From Ottelia alismoides (taxonomy: Eukaryota; Streptophyta; Magnoliopsida; Alismatales; Hydrocharitaceae): DNA of 64,000 nt. Within the stretch, counting starts at the first letter, position 1. Each line of letters opens with the position of its first letter. Below are positions 44,866-55,441 of this stretch, one piece after another. The stretch lies in the NCBI GenBank assembly GCA_037367405.1, contig JAZKJV010000687.1, positions 992,001 to 1,056,000 on the forward strand, written 5' to 3'. The position numbers were made by a program, and so were the translations under genes. The notes under the pieces are model-generated. The model searched no databases, was not told where the DNA came from, and saw nothing but the letters and a program-made list of their open reading frames with translations.

Positions 44866-46231
44866 TTAGAGCATATTGAGGATTCTGAGCAGATTGACCC
44901 TATTTGTGAGACCTTCCCAGATGAGGTGATCCTTACTATCGCCTCTCTCCCATGGTATGCCTATATTGTGAACTTTCTTGTTGCTAAGAAAGTTCCACAA
45001 GATTGGCCCAGGCAGAGGCTTGAGACCTTCCTTGCGAAGGCCAAGTCCTACCACTGGGAGGATCCCATCCTTTACCACGAAGGAGGGGATAGCCTCTGGC
45101 GTAGGTGCATTCCTCAGGAAGAGCACCATAGTGTCCTCACTTACTTCCACAAGCTTGAGGCAGGAGGACATCACTCTGGGAGGAGAACGGTACAGAAAGT
45201 GCTCCAATCCGGCCTATGGTGGCCTACCCTCTTCAAGGACTCTGATGAGTTCGTGAAGAAGTCTATTGACTGTCAGAGGATGGGCACTTGTGGACAGCGT
45301 GATATGATGCCGATGCAACCCATTCACTTCTGTGAGGTTTTTGACGCATGGGGCATCGATTTCATGGGTCCATTCCCTAAGAGTCAGGGATTTGAGTACA
45401 TTCTGTTGGCCGTTGATTATGTGAGTCGTTGGGTTGAGGCCATCCCCGCCTGAACCGCTGATGCTAGGATAGTTTGCAGATTTTTGAGGAAGAACATCAT
45501 TACGCGGTTCGGGGTACCTCGAGTATTGATTTCTGACGGGGGGTCTCATTTCATCAACGACCAGGTGAAGGCCCTTGCTAGTGAATTTGTCATAGACCAT
45601 CGAGTTGCCACTCCATACCATCCACAGACGAATGGTCTAGCCGAGGTGTCGAACAGGGAGATCAAGACTATTTTGCAGAAAGTCATCCGCCCTGATCGAA
45701 AGGATTGGTTACAGCTTTTGGACTCGGTCTTGTGGGCATAAGACGTCTTTCAAGACACCATTGGGCACATCTCCCTTTCGCCTCGTATATGGCAAGCCGT
45801 GCCATTTACCCGTTGAGCTGAGACACAGGTCACTTTAGGTAGTTACAGATATTCTTTTGGATCCAGATAGTGTAGGAGACCAGAGGAGGGCAGAGTTATC
45901 AGCCCTTGAGGAGCTTCGTGATACCGCCTTCTCAAACAGCCTACAGTACAAGGAGAGAGTGAAGGAGTGGCATGATTCTCATATCAGCCACGAGCATTTT
46001 GAGCCTGGACAGAGAGTATGGCTGTTTGATGCGAGGCTTCGTCTATTTCCAGGGAAGCTACAGAGCAAATGGAAGGGACCTTATCTTGTGAGAAAGGTAC
46101 ACGATAACGGGAGCATTGACATATCTGAGTTGTCTTCTGAGAGTACCTTTCGAGTGAACGGCCAGCGTCTCAAGCCATTTCTAGATCATGAGCCGTGGGT
46201 CATCGATGTTGCCCCTATTCATTTTGCGTGA
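44866..46231 (+). pseudogene. Athila integrase (G1), interrupted
   Basis: First part (44866-45453): HHCC-type zinc region ([20 protein letters not shown]; the first Cys of the CxxC pair is lost, SIDCQRMG) and the first catalytic Asp in [18 protein letters not shown]; ends in TGA after VEAIPA. Second part (45484-45741): LISDGGSHF (second Asp) and HPQTNGLAEVSNREIK (catalytic Glu); ends in TAA. After a frameshifted gap (45742-45856), the C-terminal module 45857-46231 has FEPGQRVWLFDARLRLFPGK and SKWKGPYLV (GPY/F). No envelope-like ORF follows. Confidence 0.9.
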
Positions 46232-46363
46232 GATGTGGTCTCTTGACTCACATCTATTGCATCTCACGCCTGATTGTCACTGTTCTCCCGACCTGTATAG
46301 ATCCAGATGTCCATATCATTCCATTCTTTAGTCCCACATCCCATTCTTCATCTTTTGATTATG

Positions 46364-46401
46364 CTATATTTAGGGTGTACTTTACCCTAAGTATAGGGGG
46401 G
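46364..46401 (+). repeat. Hairpin with polypurine-like box, copy 9
   Basis: CTATATTTAGGGTGTA / TTTACCCTAAGTATAGGGGG; stem includes AGGGT / ACCCT. Confidence 0.85.
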
Positions 46402-46452
46402 ATGTAGGATTCTTGGGTATTCTTTTGATTCATTTTACCCCTATTTTTGCTG

Positions 46453-46491
46453 CCTATACTTAGGGATATTTTACCCTAAGTATAGAGGGGG
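46453..46491 (+). repeat. Hairpin with polypurine-like box, copy 10
   Basis: CTATACTTAGGG / CCCTAAGTATAG, a perfect 12-bp stem, followed by AGGGGG. Confidence 0.9.
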
Positions 46492-46538
46492 TAGACCCTG
46501 TGCATTCTCCTCTCGGTTTTCCCTTCGTGTACAGCCTG

Positions 46539-46574
46539 CTATACTTAGGATTATTTGATCCTAAGTATAGGGGG
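46539..46574 (+). repeat. Hairpin with polypurine-like box, copy 11
   Basis: CTATACTTAGGAT / ATCCTAAGTATAG, a perfect 13-bp stem, followed by GGGGG. Confidence 0.9.
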
Positions 46575-48308
46575 AAAAGCCGAGACTCTCTTGATTTTCT
46601 ATTTATTCATTCGTCTTTGTAGGTAGCCTTCCTTTTCACTTCCCTATACCTAGCACGAGTTATGTCTTCTTCATCGCTCTTGACTCTGAGGACATCGTTC
46701 GAGCTAAGTATAGGGGGGTGTGTATATATTTCATATATACTTTAGCCATTACTCGTACTTTGTGTGAGTGTGTAAATAAATAAAAATGCCTAAAAACAAA
46801 AAATCCACAAAAATAAAAAAAATTTCCCTGTAAATAAACATTCTTTTATTGCACATACATAGCTCGTGTACAAATTATTTTTGTAAAAATGTTTTCAAAA
46901 ACTTTTTGTGTAAAGTTTGTGTAAATATGTGTATATCAAAATTATGTATATAGTACAAAATTTTTCCAAAATGTTTTGAAAATCAAAAGTTTGCAAAAAT
47001 CTTGTGTAAATTTGTGTAAATATTTTGCAAAACTTGCATTCTTGCACACATCCATGATTCCAAAACATTTTTCAAAAATTTTGCATTTGTGTAAATATTG
47101 TGTAAATAGCATCTTTGTATATACTTGTATAGTTTTTCCCGGATTATAGTTGACATTTAAACTAGCCTGGAATTAAATTGGGAAATGGAGCTTGATTAAG
47201 ATCTTAATCCACCTGATTCTAAGAGGAACCTTATAGGGCTTAGGGTTAAGGCTTTTCAGGTCCATGGTGACTTAATTCTTTGAGTCCACTAGGCTATGAT
47301 CACATGTCATCTCAATGAGCCTAAGTAGAGCACTTAACAACACACACATGACTCATATAGACAAGGGCTTTACTTGGACACCGCACTTAGCACTGAGCTC
47401 TCTACGGATGAGGTGGTGAGGAGGCAGTCTTCCTTGACTTGGGGTAGCATATGAGGGTAGTACTTCTAGGCAGAACCTCTCTTCTTCTTTTAGTGAAGGA
47501 AGTGCATATCAACTTGGTCTGGTTGCCATGAGGTCTAACGACAGGAGTTGTGGGTTGCAATAATGCTTCAAAAGAGGGATAATCTACTGTCTCAAGAGGA
47601 AAAACTCCTTGTATATATGATGCACATGTATATGTTGTATAGATGCACTTGAAAAAAAAAGGCAAAAAGAAAAATAACTCCAAAAAAGTGGTGGGTCTGA
47701 TAGAAAATGATAATCCCACCGGAGTATGTATATAATGCAAATAAGCAAAGCTTGAGATTCATGTCCCACCTTATGTAGCTTGCAGCAGGGAGACTTGGCT
47801 ACACTGGTTGAGCTCCCAAGGATACATGGATACACTGGCCATGGTCCATTCTCTTCTTCCCCCTCTTCTTGAGCCGGTTGAACTTGAACTTAGAAGGGAA
47901 TACCCCGCTCCTCGAGGAAAGAGTGGCCAGATTGGGGTCATAGAGTTACCTTGTTGGGGAGGGTTGTCAAGTTGCCACTTCTGAGGTGGAGAGCTTATAC
48001 TTCACATTCACAGTACAAGGAAAGACTCATGGTCTTCAGGGTTTGTGTTTGTAGACTTGTTCTGATCTGGATTGTTGAGGAGTCTTGATTATAGATTAGT
48101 GGAACTTAGAGGCTATTGAGTTTTAAACTTAAGTCCAAATAAGGTTCCGACACATTAATAATCCAAAGATCTGATCGAGCTCCATATTTCAATTTAATGA
48201 AGGCAAGTTTAATAATCAACCTTGATCCATGTACATTCTCCTCTTTTTCTTTTTCTTTTTCTTTTTCACTTCTTTTTCAAATAAGTGTTTGCTAAGGGAC
48301 TAGCAAAG

Positions 48309-48322
48309 TTAAGTATAGGGGG
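48309..48322 (+). promoter_or_regulatory. Polypurine tract of G1
   Basis: TTAAGTATAGGGGG directly before the LTR TG at 48323. Confidence 0.85.
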
Positions 48323-49803
48323 TGATGAATACCCATTCATCACTCTTTATTCTTATATTTTAGCTACAAAAACCTTTGCAAATACATGTAGATATCTGTA
48401 AATATTAATAATTACCAAAAAGCATGCATTGTATAAAATTAAATAATTAGCATGTTTTTGTACAAAAATAAAAGAATAAAGAAATAAAAGAAAAAGAGGG
48501 AGATATTTAGAATAAATATTGAGCGACCTAATCCCAAGGGAGGGCTCAGCATGAGCCTGACCGCATATAAGCCAAAGTAGAGAGAGATAAGGAAGCTCAT
48601 GTGTGTAAATATACCTGTAAATAGAACAAAAATATTTTCCTCTAAAAAAAATAAAAATGGGTTAGATTTATTTGTAAATATTTGTACATATTTGTAATTA
48701 TTAAATTAAAAATAAAAATTAGAAAAATTAAAAAGAAAATAAAAATACCCGTCCTTATATATATCCACCATGTACATAAGACCACATAGCTATTTATTTA
48801 CCCCTATAAACAAATAAATTAAAATCCCATAAAAATTGTATATATATTCTATGTTTCATCATGTTAATAAATAAAATAAAAACCATAAAAACAAAAACAA
48901 AATAAAAAGAACAAAAATAAAAATCAAAAGAAACATTGTATATATACCATGTATATAAATGTATATAACTATTTATTTAACCCTTGTAAATAAATAATAA
49001 AAATAAAATAAAAACACCAAAATATTCCAAATTTTATCTTGTAAATAAATAAATCATAAAATTGGAATAAAAATGCACAAAAATAATTAATTAAAAATCA
49101 AAAATTAATAATGCAATATTGTATATATACCTATACAAAGTACTATATTGTAAATACCTAATTTTATTTCAAAAAAATAAATAAAAATCACAAAAAAATA
49201 GTTTAAAATAAAATAAACATTTTTCATGTCTTGAGTTTTTATTAATTCGGCCATTTCCTATTTTATTTTGAATTTCCAAATCATTTTTAACGTGGCCTCT
49301 CCTGATTGGTCCACGGGGGATGTTGACCCCCCGGTCAACTCCCCCCTTTGGACCACAACCCGCGGGTCGTGCACACCCGACCCGACTTCTCAGATTTATT
49401 GCGTCATGACCCGATCATCAAAACCCTGAACCCCAGGTCCTATTTCTTCCTGGTGCATCCGTGATTCACGCCCGTGGTGGATTCTTGGGATCCGCGCTCC
49501 GATTTCCTCGCCCGACCCTCTCTTAGCCGGACCCCTAGCCGTATAAGACCTCAGCTCTGCCGCACCTTTCACACATCTTTGGCTCATGCATTCTCCACCC
49601 AAGGACCTCCACCATCTCCGCCTGAGTGACAGCAGTCGGCCGGTGGTGTTACAGCGAGGAGAGGGTGTCCAGACCATCGATCCGGCGACCTAGCATCGTC
49701 GTGCGCCGCCACCAGCGTGGTGCTCGAGCCTCGGGCATCGACGACCCTCGTGGCTAGGACCTAGAGCTCCGTCAGCTCGTTCCCAGTCGACCTCGACCAT
49801 CAG

Positions 49804-50113
49804 GTAACCCTAGTTTCTTCTCCCTTTCGCTAATTTCCATTTACCCCCAAATCGTACATTCACCGTCGACAGTCGATTCCGACCGCCTCCGACCCCCTTT
49901 CGATCATCGGACGACACCATCACCTTCGCCTCACTCCCCCGCACCTTCTCCGCCCAGCCATTCAACCCAGTTCGCACAGGAACTGGGATTCAAGCCCCCT
50001 CACCGTCGCTTCGTCGGAGCTTATCCATTCCGACGCACCGATGATCCCCATCACCTCTAACCGGGTCGAGGCACTTTGCCCTCGACCCAGGAGTCTGTTG
50101 CGCCACTTTGCAG
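49804..50113 (+). other. Candidate leader intron in G-type LTR, with duplicate at 52136-52268
   Basis: CATCAG|GTAACCCTAG to ACTTTGCAG|GTCAAG (310 bp); in the second copy ATCAG|GTTGAG to GCATTGCAG|GTAGCC (133 bp). Both flank the same position as the candidate intron of B-type LTRs. Consensus-based only. Confidence 0.4.
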
Positions 50114-51738
50114 GTCAAGACAAGCCATATGAGGGCTTGAACGTTCAGGAGTAGCAGCTCCAGCTCTGCCGTGGTCATCGGACCATCTCCGACGTCTCCA
50201 GCTTCATCGGAGGCCCTCTTCAGACGCGGGAGGCTCTGGCGCTTCTTCTCCGATCATCGGTAGCCTCTGAGGAGCTCTCCTGCATGCACACGAGTCTGGT
50301 GAAACTCGCCGGAGACGAGTTCTTGGAGCATCCTCCGCGTCTGTCCGATCGCACCCCTTCGCTCCAGATTCAATCACAGCCGTCCCCTTGAGGAGCAGCA
50401 GTGACCGTTAGATGCGATCTGGACCGCTTGAGTCAGCCAGGGTTTTGCCACTGCCAGTGACCGTCAGATCTACCACGTGGCTGAACCTGGAGCGTCCATC
50501 AGCTGGAGAGGCACCGTCGTCAACCACCGTCTGATTCACCACGTGGCGTCGTTTCAGCCGTCGATAATAAATAAGGGGTAATTGCTCTTAGGCCCCTTTA
50601 GTTTTTGAATTTATATTTTAGTCCTGTAAATACTTTCCATAGTTGTTTTTATTTTGGTTATTTTGCATCGATGACCTTACTGTTCTGAACATTTGCATTT
50701 GTGTCCCTGTTTATAGTGGCCACGTGCTTCACCACATGCTTTAGTGGGTTATTTGCATTTCTTACCTTGTGGTTTTGGCGTGTTACTCTTTATATTTTTA
50801 TAAAAATAGGAATGACAAAAATGCTCCTCTGAGTCTGAATCACGTGTGCCGTGCGTGTTTTCGTAGACATTTTGCATTTTCGGTCCTAAGTTTTCCTGAT
50901 GTGTTATCAAAAGGCCCCTGGAACATATTTTTCTTGCAGATAGGTCCTTGTGCACTATTCTTGTTTTAGATTTTAATAAAATAGTAAATTTAACCCAAAT
51001 TTGATGAAAATTAGACATGTGGCTCCTACCACTGTGTAAATTTTTCTCTAACTTTTGGGTACATTTCTGATCATTTTTGTTATTTTTAAAAATTCAAAAA
51101 CACTCGTTTTTCTTACTATCTATTTTTAAAATTCACAAAAAATATTAAAACATCTTTAAAAATTCTATAAAAATCAGAATTTATTTGTTTTGTTGTGTTT
51201 GATTTTCTGACCAATTTTGGTCATTTTTGGAATTATAAAACTTATAAAATTAAAAAAGCCTTAAAAACCCATAAAAATTCTAATAAATAATTGAAAACTC
51301 CAAAAATAATAAATCCAGTTCCTAATTTTTCCTTGTAGTTCATACTTTTACAGGAAAATTACCTCCAGGCCTTGAAACAACCATTTGCATTTTTAAATGG
51401 TTGTAGAAGCCTGACTGGACAGTGTCTTTGGTTTTCAGTCTTCTTTTCTTTTTATAAAATTCTCTGAAAATCAGAAAAATACCAAAAATTATCAAAAATA
51501 TAAAAAAATATAAAAAAACATAAAAATATTTTGTTTGAATTTTTAAATCAATTTTGAGTAATTAAATAATTGTGTGAAGTTGCTTGTTTTCTTGATTTTA
51601 TTATTTTCTTTATTATTTAAAAATCCAAAAAAATATAAAAAAATATTAAAAACCCACCAAAAATAGTCTTCTTTTATTTACTTTTATTTTAGACTACTTC
51701 GTAGGCCGCGAGGCCATCACGAGCTCCCTAAGTCCGAC

Positions 51739-51756
51739 CCTGGTCGCAATACCAGG
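51739..51756 (+). other. U5 stem-loop, first copy
   Basis: CCTGGT, 6 nt, ACCAGG after AGTCCGAC. A second short hairpin, CGGGTCG-CAA-CGACCCG, lies about 105 bp further on (51859-51875). Confidence 0.65.
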
Positions 51757-53860
51757 CTAATCCAATAGCCAGGGCCACTATTGATTTTCTTTGATTTTTA
51801 TCTTGTTTTGGTGGTCTGATCACATATTTTCTTGATTGACTGCATTATCTCTGAGATCCGGGTCGCAACGACCCGTGATCTATTTTATTCATTCGAGTCT
51901 TGGTGATTTTTCGGTCGTCAGCCGTCTTCTCCTGAAGATCCAGAACCTCAGGCACTACCCATTTCGCCTTCCTTTTCCAGTTTGATTAATTCTTCCCATC
52001 TTGCACCATTGCACATCCATTTGCTCCGACCAGCTGGTCGGAGCCCCGATATCCTTACCCATCCGTTCAGATTGACTCGTTGTAGCACCCTTCATCTTCG
52101 CTTGCAGCCTGTTCACCTAACAGCTCAACCATCAGGTTGAGATTAAGCTCGGTCTCCCTCTCTTACGTTCACCGAAGACCTCTACTGTTGTCCACCTACA
52201 CTTCTTTCCTTTCTAGGTTCAATAACTCGGACCGGAGTGCAACCCCGAGTCCCAGCTTTGCATTGCAGGTAGCCTTGCACTATAGGAGACTTAGTGGGAC
52301 AGTCCCGTGCTCGGTGGAGCAACTCCAAGCGGAGCTCCTTCATCACGTATGCCTGACCGTTGGTTCCTTCATTGGGAACCCCCATTAGACGCGGATCGCT
52401 TCCACGATGATGCAGGACTCCTCCGATCCTTCATCGGAGTAGCAGATCTTGAACTCTCCGCCGTTGAAGTTCATCCTCGATGAGTTCTTCCAAGCCTCTT
52501 CTCCACTGTAGATAATGAGCTCTACCCACCCAGTTCTCATCGTAACCGTACGCCACACTCCATTCTTAACGGTAGATCAGAGAAGGCGTCAGATCTACAC
52601 CGCACGTCATTGGCTTTACTTGAGCCGATAGATCTGCACTATAGTAGAGGATCTGCACCGTACGTCCCTGAGATTCCCGCCACCATCAGATCTTTGCGCA
52701 GAGGGACGATCAGGACCGTCAAAGCCGTCATTCATCCCTCACATGCTTCAGGGTATTTTGTATACTTTTCGCCGCTCTTTTATGCTTTATTAGTTAGTCC
52801 ATAGAATAAAGTTGTAGTGCAATTTATTTGTAGTTTGGACCTTATGTTTTCTGTATTTACATTCATTCCTTTTTTATATGTAGCACCTTGCCTGACACGT
52901 GACCTTGTGGGATATTTACATGTTATGCCTTGAACTTCTTTGAATGTTTATTAATAGTATTTGCACTTATACCCCTCTGAGCATTTGTCACGTGTAGTAC
53001 GCGTGTTTATCTGGGATTTTTGCAATATTAGGTCCTGAGCTTTTACATGTGTTATTATTTGTCCTGCAACTTTGTTATAATTGCATATAGGTCCCTATGT
53101 GTTGTGTGGGTTGTTTTTAAATAAATAATTACTAAATCAACTCCAAAAATTCCATAAAAGTTATAGTTAGCTCCTGCTAACATGCAATATTTATGGTAAT
53201 TTTTGTGAATTAATTTAGTTTTTTTTATATTTTTTTAAAATAAAAAACCCCTAAAAAGTGTTTTGTTTGTTTTATAAAATACCAAAAAATATAATATGGT
53301 CTTAAAAATTCAATAAAAATTTCTGTGTGCTTGTTTTATGTTTCATTTCAGTACCATTTTTGTCGCATTATCTTTCATAAAAACCCTAAAAAGATAAAAC
53401 TCAAAAAAAACCTATAAAAACCATTAAATATTATACAAAAATCAAACAAATATAATTCCAGTTGCTTTAGTTAGATATTTTTATTTGCTTTGTCATAAAA
53501 AATCATACCACGACTTGAGGCATTTTTACTATTTTAAACTTGCCTTTTAGTCCAGGTTGTGTATTGTTTCCCTGTTTTAATCTTGTTTCATTTTTTATAA
53601 AATCATATGAAAATTGGAAAAACCCCAGAAAATCACCAAAAACATCTGAATATTTGAAAAATATAAAAACATTTTTATTTTTAATTTTTGAGTATTTTTA
53701 GTTTTAATAAAAAATGTTAAAGCTTGTTTTTACCTTGTTCTTTTTATTTGTTTTCTCATTTGAAAATATAAAAAAATTACAAATTAAAAACCACAAAAAT
53801 ATGTTTTTATTCCTCTGATTTCCGACTACTTCGTACATTTCTGTGCTCCTTGAGTTCGAC

Positions 53861-53878
53861 CTTGGTCACTGTACCAAG
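53861..53878 (+). other. U5 stem-loop, second copy
   Basis: CTTGGT, 6 nt, ACCAAG after GAGTTCGAC and followed by TTAAATAAATAGC. Differs from the first copy by a paired change in the stem. Confidence 0.65.
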
Positions 53879-54028
53879 TTAAATAAATAGCGGAGACTGT
53901 TAACATTGATTTTCGTGCTTGCTTGTTTTATTTGTGTGGTCTTAATTTTTCTTGTTGAGTCCGACTTGCTGATTGGGGTCACAACGACCCTTGCTTATTT
54001 CTCACAATTAGCCCTAGTCGATACAACG

Positions 54029-54046
54029 CTCACCAAAATGGCACTG
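54029..54046 (+). promoter_or_regulatory. Primer-binding site of G2 (tRNA-Asp)
   Basis: TGGCACTGTTGTCGGGGA, three bases after the LTR; close match to the plant tRNA-Asp 3'-end complement. Marks the start of the G2 interior. Confidence 0.9.
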
Positions 54047-55441
54047 TTGTCGGGGAGTACAGCTTAGTAGTCGATTTTCAGCCTTTTCTTTATTTTGATA
54101 TATATCTTTTATAATTGTGTTCTGACCCATTTCTGTTTCTCTTTTTGTGCGAGGAACCGACAGAGTACGCCTTGGAGGACAACCTCATCCGAGGAGGAGT
54201 AGGAGTTGTAGCAGAGATAGTTATAACTAATAGATTAGCATAGAGTAGTTTATTTCGAGCAAAGTCTATTATTGTATCAATACCAGACCTTGGACACTTG
54301 GACTTGATCATATATCAGGGTCTGTTTTGCCGAGCACCGGTGTGCTCGGGGGACCTCACCGCAATTTTTAACCGGTTTTATTTTATTCGCATTTTTCTTT
54401 CCTTTGATTCTCGAAGAATTTAGCCCTTATATTTAGGAATTTCATTGATTGCGACGTAAATATTTAAGGCCTGATCCGTAATATCTTGTCTACACCTATA
54501 GTTCGTAATTGGAACTAATTACAAATCATAATAAAAAGATAACTTGGTCGCTTGAGAGGTCACGTGCCGCTAGAGGTCGTATAAAGTGCATGCAGGATAT
54601 GTTGTGGAGGACACTGATCGACATCAAAGACCGAACGTAGACCTCTCTCTGATCAGTTAGCTGTTGTTCTTCGCGATCCTAGAAATTGCTCGTAGAAGGT
54701 CGTTTTCTTCTTGCATCATTTAGATTAGTTTACATTTTTATCTTTAATTTATGTGCAGATTACTCTCCATGTAGAGTGCTAGAGTCAAGTACGCCTTTCT
54801 TACTTTACAAGGATCATAAGTTTTGATCGCGCATCGGCTTTTTTGACTTCTCCACCTATTTTTGGACTTTAAATAATAAGGAGATCGAAAACTTTGTTAG
54901 GCATTTGTTTGATTATTGAAAAAGACCTAAAAAGAGATAACCATAAAATTGAGATTGCTAAACAAACTTGATCCTAAAAGACATGTCACTTAAAAATCTG
55001 TCTTGGAAGAGTCATCCCCTCATTGTTTGGTTTGCTTGCGCGAGAGAGTGACCCGCACACTAGGCTAGAGCCACACCTAAACTCTCCTTAGACTATTGGT
55101 CTTAGGGCTAGACATTCTCTAGTAAGGATCGCTCAGGTCTCCAGTAAAGCGGTATGCGATATCCTTAACAAAGCGAGTTGATCGGGTAGCCGGTAAACGG
55201 TCTGCGACTTGTACTGGCTTTGAAAGATCTAGCTTTGGGGTCGGGCCAGTCTTTTGAGGGCATCGGTTCTTACCAGCTCCCTTAATCACCCTGCTAGACT
55301 AAATTATCACCTAAATAAAATTGACAAGATAAATGACCAAACCTTCACGGTCATCAGCTCAACGTTATGTAGGTGAAATTGGGGGTTTGATTGCAAATCT
55401 TGTTTGTTTACAGATCTCATCCGCACCCCTTCCTGATCACA
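54047..55441 (+). other. Untranslated leader of G2
   Basis: No coding sequence. Contains 'tttttgtgcgaggaaccg' (54143), a purine-rich segment, and the hairpin at 54330-54349 followed by GGGGGACCTCACC, which element B also has after its leader hairpin. Leads into gag. Confidence 0.6.
54330..54349 (+). other. Leader hairpin, candidate packaging or dimerisation signal
   Basis: CCGAGCACCGGTGTGCTCGG: 8-bp stem with a self-complementary CACCGGTG centre. Element B has CCAGGTG-CTGAT-CCACTTGG at 31062-31081 in the same context. Role inferred from position only. Confidence 0.45.

Larger units (their letters stand above)
46232..48308 (+). mobile_element. 3' UTR of G1
   Basis: Three hairpins of the shared family, then CTAAGTATAGGGGGG (46696-46709), a GTAAAT/TTTTGC-rich AT stretch (46760-47120), and blocks shared with copy i (1-1621): 'gacttaattctttgagtcca' (47270), 'gggttgcaataatgcttca' (47551), 'ggagacttggctacactgg' (47790), 'gaggaaagagtggccag' (47917). 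ORFs at 47402-47835 (minus) are unsupported. Confidence 0.85.
48323..54025 (+). repeat. LTR region between G1 and G2, with internal duplication
   Basis: Opens TGATGAAT, ACCC, ATTCATCA after the G1 PPT and ends CACCA three bases before the G2 primer site, all in one orientation. It could be one LTR of about 5.7 kb shared by G1 and G2, or a 3' LTR fused to a 5'-truncated second LTR. The halves at about 49800-51915 and 51920-54025 are diverged copies. GC-rich 49260-50540 would hold the promoter and leader. The ORFs here (49396-49677, 49990-50178, 52137-52388, 52610-52804) are on both strands and unsupported. Confidence 0.7.
49800..54025 (+). repeat. Two diverged tandem copies of an LTR segment, about 2.1 kb each
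   Basis: Matching anchors: ACCATCAGGT (49797, 52129), TTTGCAGGT-like (50108, 52256), 'gacgagttcttggagca' against 'gatgagttcttccaagc' (50312, 52479), the 'gcacatag/taggtcc-ttgtg' run (50937, 53091), CGACTACTTCGTA (51690, 53822), the hairpin after GACC (51739, 53861) and the 'gtc-caacgaccc' block (51863, 53979). Confidence 0.75.

Noticed and set aside
47402..47835. Minus-strand ORFs in the G1 3' UTR
   Set aside because: They lie in sequence conserved as non-coding blocks among the 3' UTRs and are not kept as open frames in the other copies.
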